Positions 1 to 5,442 of a stretch of DNA of 7,280 nt are shown here, in pieces. Each line of letters begins with the position of its first letter. The first letter of the stretch is position 1. This DNA is from Candidatus Izemoplasmatales bacterium (lineage in GTDB: Bacteria; Bacillota_I; Bacilli_A; Izemoplasmatales; Hujiaoplasmataceae), in the NCBI GenBank assembly GCA_028707415.1, contig JAQWBC010000043.1:1-7280 (forward strand), in the 5' to 3' direction. Made by a program: the position numbers and the translations under genes. The notes under the pieces are model-generated. The model was given only the letters and a program-made list of their open reading frames with translations, made no database searches and had not been told where the DNA came from.

Positions 1-81
1 GCAGACGAAAACCTCTATCGAGCGAAAAAACAAGGAAAAAATATTGTCTGTTCTAGTGCCGATAATCCAATTCATTCATAG
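1..81 (+). CDS. GGDEF-domain protein, C-terminal fragment (putative diguanylate cyclase)
   Basis: The window opens inside this gene in frame 1; 26 codons remain before TAG. The residues ADENLYRAKKQGKN are the hallmark end of a GGDEF domain (consensus AD.ALYxAKxxGRN), the last helix and strand of the cyclase fold. GGDEF enzymes make the second messenger c-di-GMP from two GTP. The signature GG(D/E)EF loop and any sensor domain lie outside the window, so activity and input cannot be judged. After the domain only a ten-residue tail follows, so GGDEF is the last domain of the protein. A terminator starts directly after the stop, so this is the final gene of its transcription unit. Confidence 0.85.
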   Translation, partial: ADENLYRAKKQGKNIVCSSADNPIHS

Positions 82-107
82 GTGACACAAAAGTGTCGCT
101 TTTTTTT
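82..107 (+). terminator. Rho-independent terminator after the GGDEF gene
   Basis: Arms GTGACAC (82-88) and GTGTCGC (93-99) form seven pairs, one of them T-G wobble, around an AAAA loop, followed by eight Ts (100-107). It begins one base after the TAG stop and separates the GGDEF gene from the acyltransferase operon. Confidence 0.9.
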
Positions 108-131
108 GCGCTATAATCAAGATGAGGCGGG

Positions 132-159
132 TTGTTAAATATTTCTTCTGTGATATAAT
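132..159 (+). promoter_or_regulatory. Putative extended -10 promoter of the acyltransferase-nagA operon
   Basis: TATAAT at 154-159 is preceded by TGTGA (149-153), a TRTGN -16 element typical of Gram-positive sigma-A promoters. A partial -35, TTGTTA (132-137, four of six matches to TTGACA), lies 16 nt upstream. The expected transcript start is near 166, only about 12 nt before the first ATG of the gene at 178. A second -10-like TGATATAAA occurs at 164-172 and would start transcription even closer to the gene. Another TATAAT at 112-117 has no partner element. Confidence 0.65.
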
Positions 160-177
160 TATATGATATAAAAGAAT

Positions 178-1497
178 ATGAGAGGCAAAATTACATTGGA
201 ACATATCCGTATTGCCAATGATTGGTATCGGCTCGATAATGCTGCGAAAATATTCCCAGCAATATCGACAAAAAAAGAAACGAATACATTCCGGGTTCGG
301 GTTGATTTAGTAGATACAATTGATATGGCTTTATTACAACAGGCAGTCAACCTCGTTTTAGAACGTTACCCGATGTTTAAAGTTCGCTTAAAAAGCGGAT
401 TATTTTGGAATTATTTGGACTACAACGAACGTCCGTTTATTGTTTTACCGTTACCGCAACGCGTTTGTGGCAGTTTAAGTCCGAAAGAACACAATGGTTA
501 TCTTTTCCAAATATATTATTGGAAAAAGTCTATTGTTTTAGAAATGTTCCATTCTTTAGCCGATGGAAGTGGTGCTTTTGCGCTTATTAAATCGCTTGTT
601 TATGAGTATTTATTATTAAAAGGACTTAAGATTACTCCCGATAATTTAATTCTTACCCGTGATAGTTTACCGACGGTTGAGGAGTATGAAGATAGCAATT
701 TAACATATTATGATCCGCATAATCATAAACATGTACCTGAAAAGAGAGCGTTCTTGATTAAAGGAACGCCGATTTCAGATGGGAATATTGGTCTTATTTC
801 CGCAACGATTGCCACAAAAGATATGATGGATTTGGCACGGGCTAATGAGGCGAGCGTCACTGAATATTTGACAGCGTTAATGCTTTATACAATCTATATA
901 ACGCATATTCAATATCGTGAGCACCTAAAGGAAAATAAAAAACCAGTTAAAATCTTTGTCCCGGTCAACTTGCGAAAACAATTTCCATCAAAATCGCTTC
1001 GCAATTTTACGAACTTTGTTAAGTCGGGAATGGTAATGAACCGCTCCGATATTTCTTTTGATGAAATTCTTGCGGAAACTAAAAAGCAATTCGCCTACGG
1101 CTTACAAAAGTCAGAATTAATCCGGAAAATGAGTGAAAATGTATCGTTTGAAAAAAATATTTTTTTACGAGCAACACCATATTTTCTCAAAAAATTTGTG
1201 TTGAAAATCGGTTATAACATGATGGGATTATTATTAAATACTTTAAGTTTTTCTAATTTAGGCAAAATTGATTTTCCGGAATCAATGCAACCACATATAG
1301 ATAAAATTTCTGTCGGTGTTTATTCCGGTCGTTTTAATACGGTAAATTTTGGAGTTGTCACCTATAAAGATCAATTTTCCATGACATTTACTCGCTCAAT
1401 TGTCGAGACAACTATTGAGCGGGAATTTTTCCGTCATTTTACAAGTAAAGGCATTCATATGACTTTGGAAAGCAATTATGTGGAGGAATATCGATGA
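178..1497 (+). CDS. Condensation-fold acyltransferase, 'alcohol acetyltransferase' family
   Basis: A 439-residue protein. The N-terminal WYRLDNAAKIFPA (16-28) is the conserved opening of the bacterial alcohol-acetyltransferase-like family. Residues 125-130, HSLADG, match the HxxxDG catalytic motif of the CoA-dependent acyltransferase/condensation-domain superfamily, with His125 the presumed general base. The C-terminal part (about 385-415, SGRFNTVNFGVVTYKDQF) resembles the second conserved block of the fold. The expected reaction is transfer of an acyl group from a thioester (CoA or carrier protein) to an alcohol or amine; the true substrate is unknown. No signal peptide or membrane helix is evident. 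ATG 178 is the first in-frame start (TAA at 169-171) but has no Shine-Dalgarno site before it; TTG 196 is an alternative start preceded by GAGAGG, which would shorten the protein by six residues. The end overlaps the next gene by four bases (ATGA), indicating translational coupling. Confidence 0.78.
   Translation: MRGKITLEHIRIANDWYRLDNAAKIFPAISTKKETNTFRVRVDLVDTIDMALLQQAVNLVLERYPMFKVRLKSGLFWNYLDYNERPFIVLPLPQRVCGSLSPKEHNGYLFQIYYWKKSIVLEMFHSLADGSGAFALIKSLVYEYLLLKGLKITPDNLILTRDSLPTVEEYEDSNLTYYDPHNHKHVPEKRAFLIKGTPISDGNIGLISATIATKDMMDLARANEASVTEYLTALMLYTIYITHIQYREHLKENKKPVKIFVPVNLRKQFPSKSLRNFTNFVKSGMVMNRSDISFDEILAETKKQFAYGLQKSELIRKMSENVSFEKNIFLRATPYFLKKFVLKIGYNMMGLLLNTLSFSNLGKIDFPESMQPHIDKISVGVYSGRFNTVNFGVVTYKDQFSMTFTRSIVETTIEREFFRHFTSKGIHMTLESNYVEEYR
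180..185 (+). promoter_or_regulatory. Shine-Dalgarno-like GAGAGG just inside the acyltransferase reading frame
   Basis: GAGAGG lies 10 nt upstream of an in-frame TTG at 196. The annotated ATG at 178 has only an A/T-rich stretch before it and a predicted leader of about 12 nt. Either the mRNA is nearly leaderless and starts at ATG 178, or translation starts at TTG 196 using this site. Confidence 0.35.
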
Positions 1498-2174
1498 AAT
1501 ACTGTGATAAATGCCACGTTGACGTGCAAACCAATCAAAAATACTGTCCACTTTGTCATCAAGTGCTTCAAGGCGATAACGATGAAACCTGGATTGAATT
1601 ATATCCGAAGTTTATTCCCCTGCGTCGAGAAGTTTTACCATTAACTAAAAAGATTATCTTGTTTATCACGATTGTGGCGATAGCGGTCCTTTTGGCAATT
1701 AATTTGACAGCATGGGAAGGAAAATTATGGAGTTTGATTCCCATCGGGTCAATATTATATGTATTTATGATTGTTCGATATGGGGTCTTATCTCGGCAAA
1801 ATATCGCCTTTAAGTTGGCACTTTTAACTACAGCTTTGATCTTGATTCTTAATATGATTGATCAACAGTTTACAGAGCCGGAAGCAAGAGGTTGGGCAAT
1901 AAACTATGTTACACCTTTAGCGCTTTTATCTTGCAATGTCGCGATTTCGGCAATTATTTGGATTCGCCGAATTAACTTCCGCGACTATATTTTTTACTTA
2001 TTAACAATTATGGTTTTTTCATTAGTTCCGATTATTCTGTGTCTATTCAACATTGTTACTGTGGTTTGGCCATCGCTTGCCGCTTTCGGTTTAGCCATTT
2101 TCATTCTGTTAATTATAGTTTTCTTCTTTCCTAAATCGATTAAAGATGAAATTAAAAAACGATTCCATTTTTAG
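1494..2174 (+). CDS. Zinc-ribbon membrane protein of unknown function (DUF6320-like)
   Basis: A 226-residue protein beginning with a four-Cys zinc ribbon: C4-x2-C7-x10-C18-x2-C21. After a linker of about 30 residues there are six hydrophobic segments, near 53-72, 78-96, 105-123, 136-157, 165-187 and 190-212, then a basic tail (KSIKDEIKKRFHF). The layout matches DUF6320-type proteins, which I recall being encoded beside alcohol-acetyltransferase-like genes in Bacillota and Bacteroidota. With an even number of helices, ribbon and basic tail should both face the cytoplasm. The start is well supported by GGAGG at 1482-1486, and the ATG sits in an ATGA overlap with the acyltransferase stop. By inference it may tether or partner the acyltransferase at the membrane; no enzymatic motif is visible. 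The family name is from memory. Confidence 0.75.
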   Translation: MKYCDKCHVDVQTNQKYCPLCHQVLQGDNDETWIELYPKFIPLRREVLPLTKKIILFITIVAIAVLLAINLTAWEGKLWSLIPIGSILYVFMIVRYGVLSRQNIAFKLALLTTALILILNMIDQQFTEPEARGWAINYVTPLALLSCNVAISAIIWIRRINFRDYIFYLLTIMVFSLVPIILCLFNIVTVVWPSLAAFGLAIFILLIIVFFFPKSIKDEIKKRFHF

Positions 2175-2185
2175 GGGAGGCTATT

Positions 2186-3340
2186 ATGCGGACGCTTATC
2201 AAAAACGGATCAGTGATTTTACCTTCGGAAATCGTAAGTGCAAGCCTATTAATCGAAGACGGTCATATCCTGTCTTTGGGTACAAATGCGGCGATTGCCG
2301 ATGAGGTAATTGATGCTGCTGGATATTATGTAGCTCCAGGATTCGTGGATATTCATCTGCACGGCGGTGGTGGTCACGATTTTATGGAAGCCACACCTGA
2401 AGTTTTCAAGACAATCACAGAATATCATTTATCGCACGGTTCGACATCGCTTGTTCCAACGGCGGTATCGGCATCGCTGTTTGATCAAAAAGCGTTTCTT
2501 TCTGCGTATCAAAAAGCTAGCGAATCTTCGCTGATTCGCGTTCGTCTGCTTGGCGCTCATATGGAAGGGCCATACCTTTCAGAAACGAAAAAAGGAGCGC
2601 ATGATGAGCATTTGTTAAAAAATCCCGACCCCAATGAATATCAAACTTTAATCGCTGCTTTCCCCTTTATTAAACGCTGGACTATTGCTTGTGAATTACC
2701 GGGAGCTTTAATAATGGGCGATTATTTAAGTAATCACGGCATTAATGCTTCTATTGGTCACTCTAATGCTTTTGGGCGGCAAATCACCGATGCTATGAAG
2801 CACGGTTTTAACAGTGTGACCCATTTATATAATGCCACCTCGAATGCGGAAGAGTTTGAAGGAAAAAAAGCGGCAGGAATTGTTGAAACTGCTTTAATCG
2901 AAAATGACTTATTTGTAGAAATCATTGGTGACTTGCAGCATGTACCTGCGGAAATGATTATGCTTGCATATAAAAACAAGACCAGCGAGAAAATGATTTT
3001 AGTATCTGATTGTTTGAGTCCTGCGGGGATGCCGAAAGGAACGTTTCATTTAGGCAATGCCTCGGGATTTCAAGTCGATGTTGGCGAAGCTGTGTATTTG
3101 GCAGGTTCAAAAAAACTGGCTGGAAGTATTGCTTCTGGCGATATCTTGCTTCGCAATGCGATCAACATCGGCATTCCTATCACTGAAGCTGTGAAAATGT
3201 TAACTTTAACACCAGCCAAATTGCTGGGATATGATAAGATGATTGGATCATTGGAATGCGGAAAAGCAGCAGATATTATCATTTTTGATAATGACATCGA
3301 CATCAAGCATATATTTTGTAAAGGAAAGCGAATTGGATAA
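2186..3340 (+). CDS. nagA: N-acetylglucosamine-6-phosphate deacetylase
   Basis: 384 residues, the usual length. It hydrolyses N-acetylglucosamine-6-phosphate to glucosamine-6-phosphate and acetate, a cytoplasmic step in amino-sugar use and cell-wall recycling. Visible amidohydrolase motifs in order: DIHLHGGGG (H57, H59 metal site), HMEGP (metal ligand E127), SIGHSNA (H192), THLYNA (H213), DLQH (H252), VSDCLSP (catalytic D275), LAGS (312-315) and LTPAKLLG near the end. It has the HxH form found in Bacillus NagA rather than the QxN form of E. coli, so a metal-rich site is expected. A strong AGGGGAGG (2173-2180) sits five bases before the ATG and overlaps the stop of the previous gene, which is 11 nt away, so it is the third cistron of that operon. 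Its usual partner nagB is not in the window, and no NagR-type operator was recognised. Confidence 0.93.
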   Translation: MRTLIKNGSVILPSEIVSASLLIEDGHILSLGTNAAIADEVIDAAGYYVAPGFVDIHLHGGGGHDFMEATPEVFKTITEYHLSHGSTSLVPTAVSASLFDQKAFLSAYQKASESSLIRVRLLGAHMEGPYLSETKKGAHDEHLLKNPDPNEYQTLIAAFPFIKRWTIACELPGALIMGDYLSNHGINASIGHSNAFGRQITDAMKHGFNSVTHLYNATSNAEEFEGKKAAGIVETALIENDLFVEIIGDLQHVPAEMIMLAYKNKTSEKMILVSDCLSPAGMPKGTFHLGNASGFQVDVGEAVYLAGSKKLAGSIASGDILLRNAINIGIPITEAVKMLTLTPAKLLGYDKMIGSLECGKAADIIIFDNDIDIKHIFCKGKRIG

Positions 3341-3345
3341 AAAAA

Positions 3346-3384
3346 GACGTTATCACATTGGTGATGGCGTCATTTTTATTTTTT
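3346..3384 (+). terminator. Rho-independent terminator of the nagA operon, between convergent genes
   Basis: Arms GACGTTATCAC (3346-3356) and GTGATGGCGTC (3361-3371) form 11 pairs, two of them T-G wobble, with an ATTG loop. ATTTTTATTTTTT follows. An A-run before the hairpin would supply a U-tract for the minus strand, but there the two wobbles become A-C mismatches, so termination should be stronger for nagA than for the pseudouridine synthase. The T-tract overlaps the stop and last codons of the convergent gene. Confidence 0.88.
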
Positions 3385-4287
3385 CAAATATTGTATCCAA
3401 GTTGGATCATCCTTTTCAACGATTTTCCCATTTAGATATGCCAAAGGACTTAATGAATCGGTAATCATGAAAGCAAGTTTATATGATCGCAAAACTTGCT
3501 TGAGAACACCATAGCGTTTGTTTATGGCTTCATTGCCGTATAACGGGTCTCCTAATACTGGATGGTCGACAAACGCCAAATGAGCTCGAATTTGATGGGT
3601 TCTTCCGGTAATCAATTCCACTTCAAGCAGCGACAGTCCGTTACCTTCCGCTAATACAGTATAGCGGGTTATGATTTCCTGTGCCCGAGGCAAATTAATC
3701 GAACTAACACGGACTAAAGAACTGACTTCGTCTTTTAATAAATAGGCATGCAATAAAGCTGAAGGCACATCAAAATAACCAACTGCCAAACATCGATAAT
3801 ATTTACGAATACTATTCTTTAGGGCAGCATCGTTTAACTCCATGGTCGAGTTACTATTCTTGCCAACAAGAAGGAGTCCAGAAGTGTTAAAATCCAAGCG
3901 ATTGACTAAAGCAAAAGTGCCTAAGGGAACTTTTTTTTGCTTAGATAGAGCGGTTAAAAGATCATCTTCTTTTAAAGAACCATCGGGATGTGATAGCAAA
4001 CCTTCGGGTTTGTCAACAACCAGGAGTTTGTCATCTTCATACAAAATGGGAATAGAAATCGTTTTTTCCGCTGTTTGATCAAAATACTTATCATCGACAT
4101 AAAAGGTGATGAGATCGTTTTCAGAGAGAATTTCTTTCCCTGTTAGGGTATGAACGCCGTTGATTTTAAAGCATTTTTTGCGTAAATACTGATAATAAAG
4201 CGGTTTAGCTATCATTGAAAAGCGTTTGGCAATGTATTGTTCAAATGTTTTTCCTGAATCGCTTTTATCAATAAATATCGTTCGCAT
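3376..4287 (-). CDS. RluA/RluC-family RNA pseudouridine synthase
   Basis: A 303-residue enzyme that isomerises specific uridines to pseudouridine, most likely in 23S rRNA. The N-terminal 15-70 region looks like an S4-type RNA-binding domain (QYLRKKCFKINGV, then LSENDLITFYVDD). The catalytic domain shows LLVVDKPEGLLSHPDG (88-103), the active-site loop NRLDFNTSGLLL (129-140, catalytic D132) and GRTHQIRAHL...GDPLYGN (228-252). His of the usual HRLD is Asn, which I recall being common in Gram-positive members. The reading frame extends 49 codons further upstream, but the start at 4287 is chosen because AGGAGG (complement of 4295-4300) lies seven bases before this ATG and the promoter is just behind it. 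The extension also has no family similarity. The exact target uridines cannot be assigned. It is a single gene, convergent with nagA. Confidence 0.92.
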   Translation of the reverse strand: MRTIFIDKSDSGKTFEQYIAKRFSMIAKPLYYQYLRKKCFKINGVHTLTGKEILSENDLITFYVDDKYFDQTAEKTISIPILYEDDKLLVVDKPEGLLSHPDGSLKEDDLLTALSKQKKVPLGTFALVNRLDFNTSGLLLVGKNSNSTMELNDAALKNSIRKYYRCLAVGYFDVPSALLHAYLLKDEVSSLVRVSSINLPRAQEIITRYTVLAEGNGLSLLEVELITGRTHQIRAHLAFVDHPVLGDPLYGNEAINKRYGVLKQVLRSYKLAFMITDSLSPLAYLNGKIVEKDDPTWIQYLKK

Positions 4288-4311
4288 ATGCTTTCCTCCT
4301 TTGATGGCTCT

Positions 4312-4340
4312 ATTATATGAGTTTAATGAGGGGAATGCAA
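4312..4340 (-). promoter_or_regulatory. Putative promoter of the pseudouridine synthase gene
   Basis: Read on the minus strand, TATAAT (complement of 4312-4317) is preceded at 17 bp by TTGCAT (complement of 4335-4340), a weak -35. Transcription would start near 4305, leaving a leader of about 18 nt that still holds the AGGAGG ribosome binding site. A short inverted repeat, GGGAAT/ATTCCC (4331-4336 and 4346-4351), overlaps the -35 and could be an operator or chance. Confidence 0.55.
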
Positions 4341-4417
4341 TGATAATTCCCATTGATTTGGAAACGAAAAATAATGCTACGCTGTTTTTTGGTTTTTTAT
4401 GTTCGCATTCAAATCCG

Positions 4418-4428
4418 TGTGATATAAT
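4418..4428 (+). promoter_or_regulatory. Extended -10 promoter of the guanylate-kinase-like gene
   Basis: TGTGATATAAT combines a TRTGN element with a perfect TATAAT (4423-4428). No convincing -35 is seen at 16-18 bp. The 14 bases TGTGATATAATTAT (4418-4431) are identical to those at 149-162 in the acyltransferase promoter. Transcription would start near 4435, which disfavours the ATG at 4434 and supports ATG 4458. Confidence 0.65.
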
Positions 4429-4457
4429 TATCAATGAAAGATGAAAGGGTGATACGG

Positions 4458-5048
4458 ATGTTAATACTTGTTGGTCCCAGTGCCTCGGGAAAAACTGAAT
4501 CAGCGAAAATAATGATAAATCGATATCCTATTTCACGCGTTGTGACGTGCACGACACGCGCTAAAAGGATTAATGAAATTGATGGTTTCGATTATCATTT
4601 TGTCACGGACGCTCAATTTATGAATCTGTTAAAACATAATTATTTTGCGGAAACCGCCGTTTATAATGGGTATTGTTACGGAACTCCGCTTAACGAATTG
4701 CGTGATGATAAGCTGATAATTTTAGAACCACAAGGATTAAAATCATTTCTAGCCCTTAAAATGTGCAAAATCGTTGCCATTTTTCTTAAAACCAAAGAGG
4801 AAACTCGAATTCAAAGGATGGAAAGTCGCAAAGATCTTCCGGAAGATATAAAACGACGAATTGTAGCTGATCGGATTGAATTCGATGTTGAAAGAATCGA
4901 AGGCCTTGATTTAACAATCGACACATCTAATATTTCGCTTTCTGACCTTGCAGACTGTATTTTTGTGAACTATCGTAAGATTCTTACCGAGAAGACTCAA
5001 GGCTACCAACAAATATCTTTGTTTAATCAAAACAACGAAGAGCATTAA
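4458..5048 (+). CDS. Guanylate kinase-like P-loop protein with C-terminal QISLF tail
   Basis: 196 residues from ATG 4458, chosen because AAGGGTGAT (4445-4453) lies just upstream; ATG 4434 would add eight residues but falls at or before the predicted transcript start. Guanylate kinases convert GMP and ATP to GDP and ADP. Seen here: P-loop GPSASGKT (6-13); TTRAKRINEIDGFDYHF (32-48), the GMP-binding block with the usual GE changed to NE; FAET...YGT (63-66, 74-76); EPQGLKS (90-96) where Gmk normally has DxDxQG; and an Arg-rich lid (R117, R120, R124, R133, R134, R139). The fold is clear. The altered DxDxQG block leaves open whether this is the housekeeping gmk or a paralogue. The last 20 or so residues are polar and include QISLF (185-189), resembling a sliding-clamp-binding peptide. 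No terminator separates it from trxA, so read-through is possible. Confidence 0.78.
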   Translation: MLILVGPSASGKTESAKIMINRYPISRVVTCTTRAKRINEIDGFDYHFVTDAQFMNLLKHNYFAETAVYNGYCYGTPLNELRDDKLIILEPQGLKSFLALKMCKIVAIFLKTKEETRIQRMESRKDLPEDIKRRIVADRIEFDVERIEGLDLTIDTSNISLSDLADCIFVNYRKILTEKTQGYQQISLFNQNNEEH

Positions 5049-5058
5049 TGAGCATATG

Positions 5059-5073
5059 ATTAGAAATTACTGA
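5059..5073 (+). repeat. 15-bp direct repeat, copy 1 (upstream of trxA promoter)
   Basis: ATTAGAAATTACTGA here is repeated exactly at 5133-5147 inside the first codons of trxA. Both copies follow an ATG (5056-5058 and 5128-5130), with GC inserted between the ATG and the repeat in the second copy, as if the start of trxA had been partly duplicated upstream. Confidence 0.8.
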
Positions 5074-5074
5074 C

Positions 5075-5089
5075 TATAATGGTTATAAT
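5075..5089 (+). promoter_or_regulatory. Putative -10 elements for trxA-trxB
   Basis: Two TATAAT hexamers lie nine bases apart, at 5075-5080 and 5084-5089. Neither has an exact TGn extension (TG occurs one base too far upstream of the second) or a good -35. From the second, transcription would start near 5096, giving a leader of about 32 nt. That leader contains a 14-bp A/T palindrome (5099-5112) and the ribosome binding site AAGGGGG (5113-5119). Confidence 0.5.
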
Positions 5090-5127
5090 GTATTTATAAA
5101 AAAATATTTTTTAAGGGGGTTAGAATT

Positions 5128-5439
5128 ATGGCATTAGAAATTACTGATAGCAACTTCAAAACCGAAGTATTGGATTCTACTTTACCGGTCATCGTTGACT
5201 TTTGGGCACCGTGGTGCCGGCCTTGCATGATGCTAGGTCCCACTATTTTGGAAATCGCTACTGAACTAGAGGGCAAAGTCAAGGTGGGAAAACTGAATGT
5301 TGACAATTCGGAAGTGATTGCAAGACGGTATAACGTTTCGACTATTCCGACCATTATTTTGTTTAAAGATGGTGTTATTGCTAAAAAAGTTGTCGGTTTA
5401 ATGCGCAAAGAAGACTTGTTACGAAATTTAGGTTTATAA
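5128..5439 (+). CDS. trxA: Thioredoxin with WCRPC active site
   Basis: 103 residues, full length for thioredoxin, a cytoplasmic disulfide reductase. VDFWAPWCRPC (23-33) carries the redox pair C30 and C33; the usual WCGPC glycine is Arg. STIPT (71-75) gives the cis-proline P74 next to the active site, and the ending VGLMRKEDLLRNL matches the final helix of the fold. The start is fixed by AAGGGGG eight bases upstream. The gene lies three bases before the reductase gene, so the two are almost certainly cotranscribed and the reductase is its likely electron donor. Arg in the CxxC loop should alter the redox potential and the partner surface compared with WCGPC. Its first codons contain the second copy of a 15-bp repeat (5133-5147). 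Confidence 0.95.
   Translation: MALEITDSNFKTEVLDSTLPVIVDFWAPWCRPCMMLGPTILEIATELEGKVKVGKLNVDNSEVIARRYNVSTIPTIILFKDGVIAKKVVGLMRKEDLLRNLGL
5133..5147 (+). repeat. 15-bp direct repeat, copy 2 (first codons of trxA)
   Basis: An exact match to 5059-5073, 74 bases away, covering parts of codons 2-7 of trxA (residues ALEITD). Confidence 0.8.
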
Positions 5440-5442
5440 CTT

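Noticed and set aside
4288..4434. 49-codon N-terminal extension of the pseudouridine synthase
   Set aside because: The internal ATG at 4287 has AGGAGG at ideal spacing and a promoter just upstream; the extension would cross that promoter and resembles no S4 domain.
4434..4457. Upstream ATG for the guanylate-kinase-like gene
   Set aside because: Falls at the predicted transcript start and lacks a ribosome site; ATG 4458 has AAGGGTGAT before it and begins directly with the strand leading to the P-loop.
5099..5112. Perfect A6-TA-T6 palindrome in the trxA leader
   Set aside because: All A/T, so too weak as a hairpin and its T-run leads into the trxA ribosome site; probably just AT-rich leader sequence.
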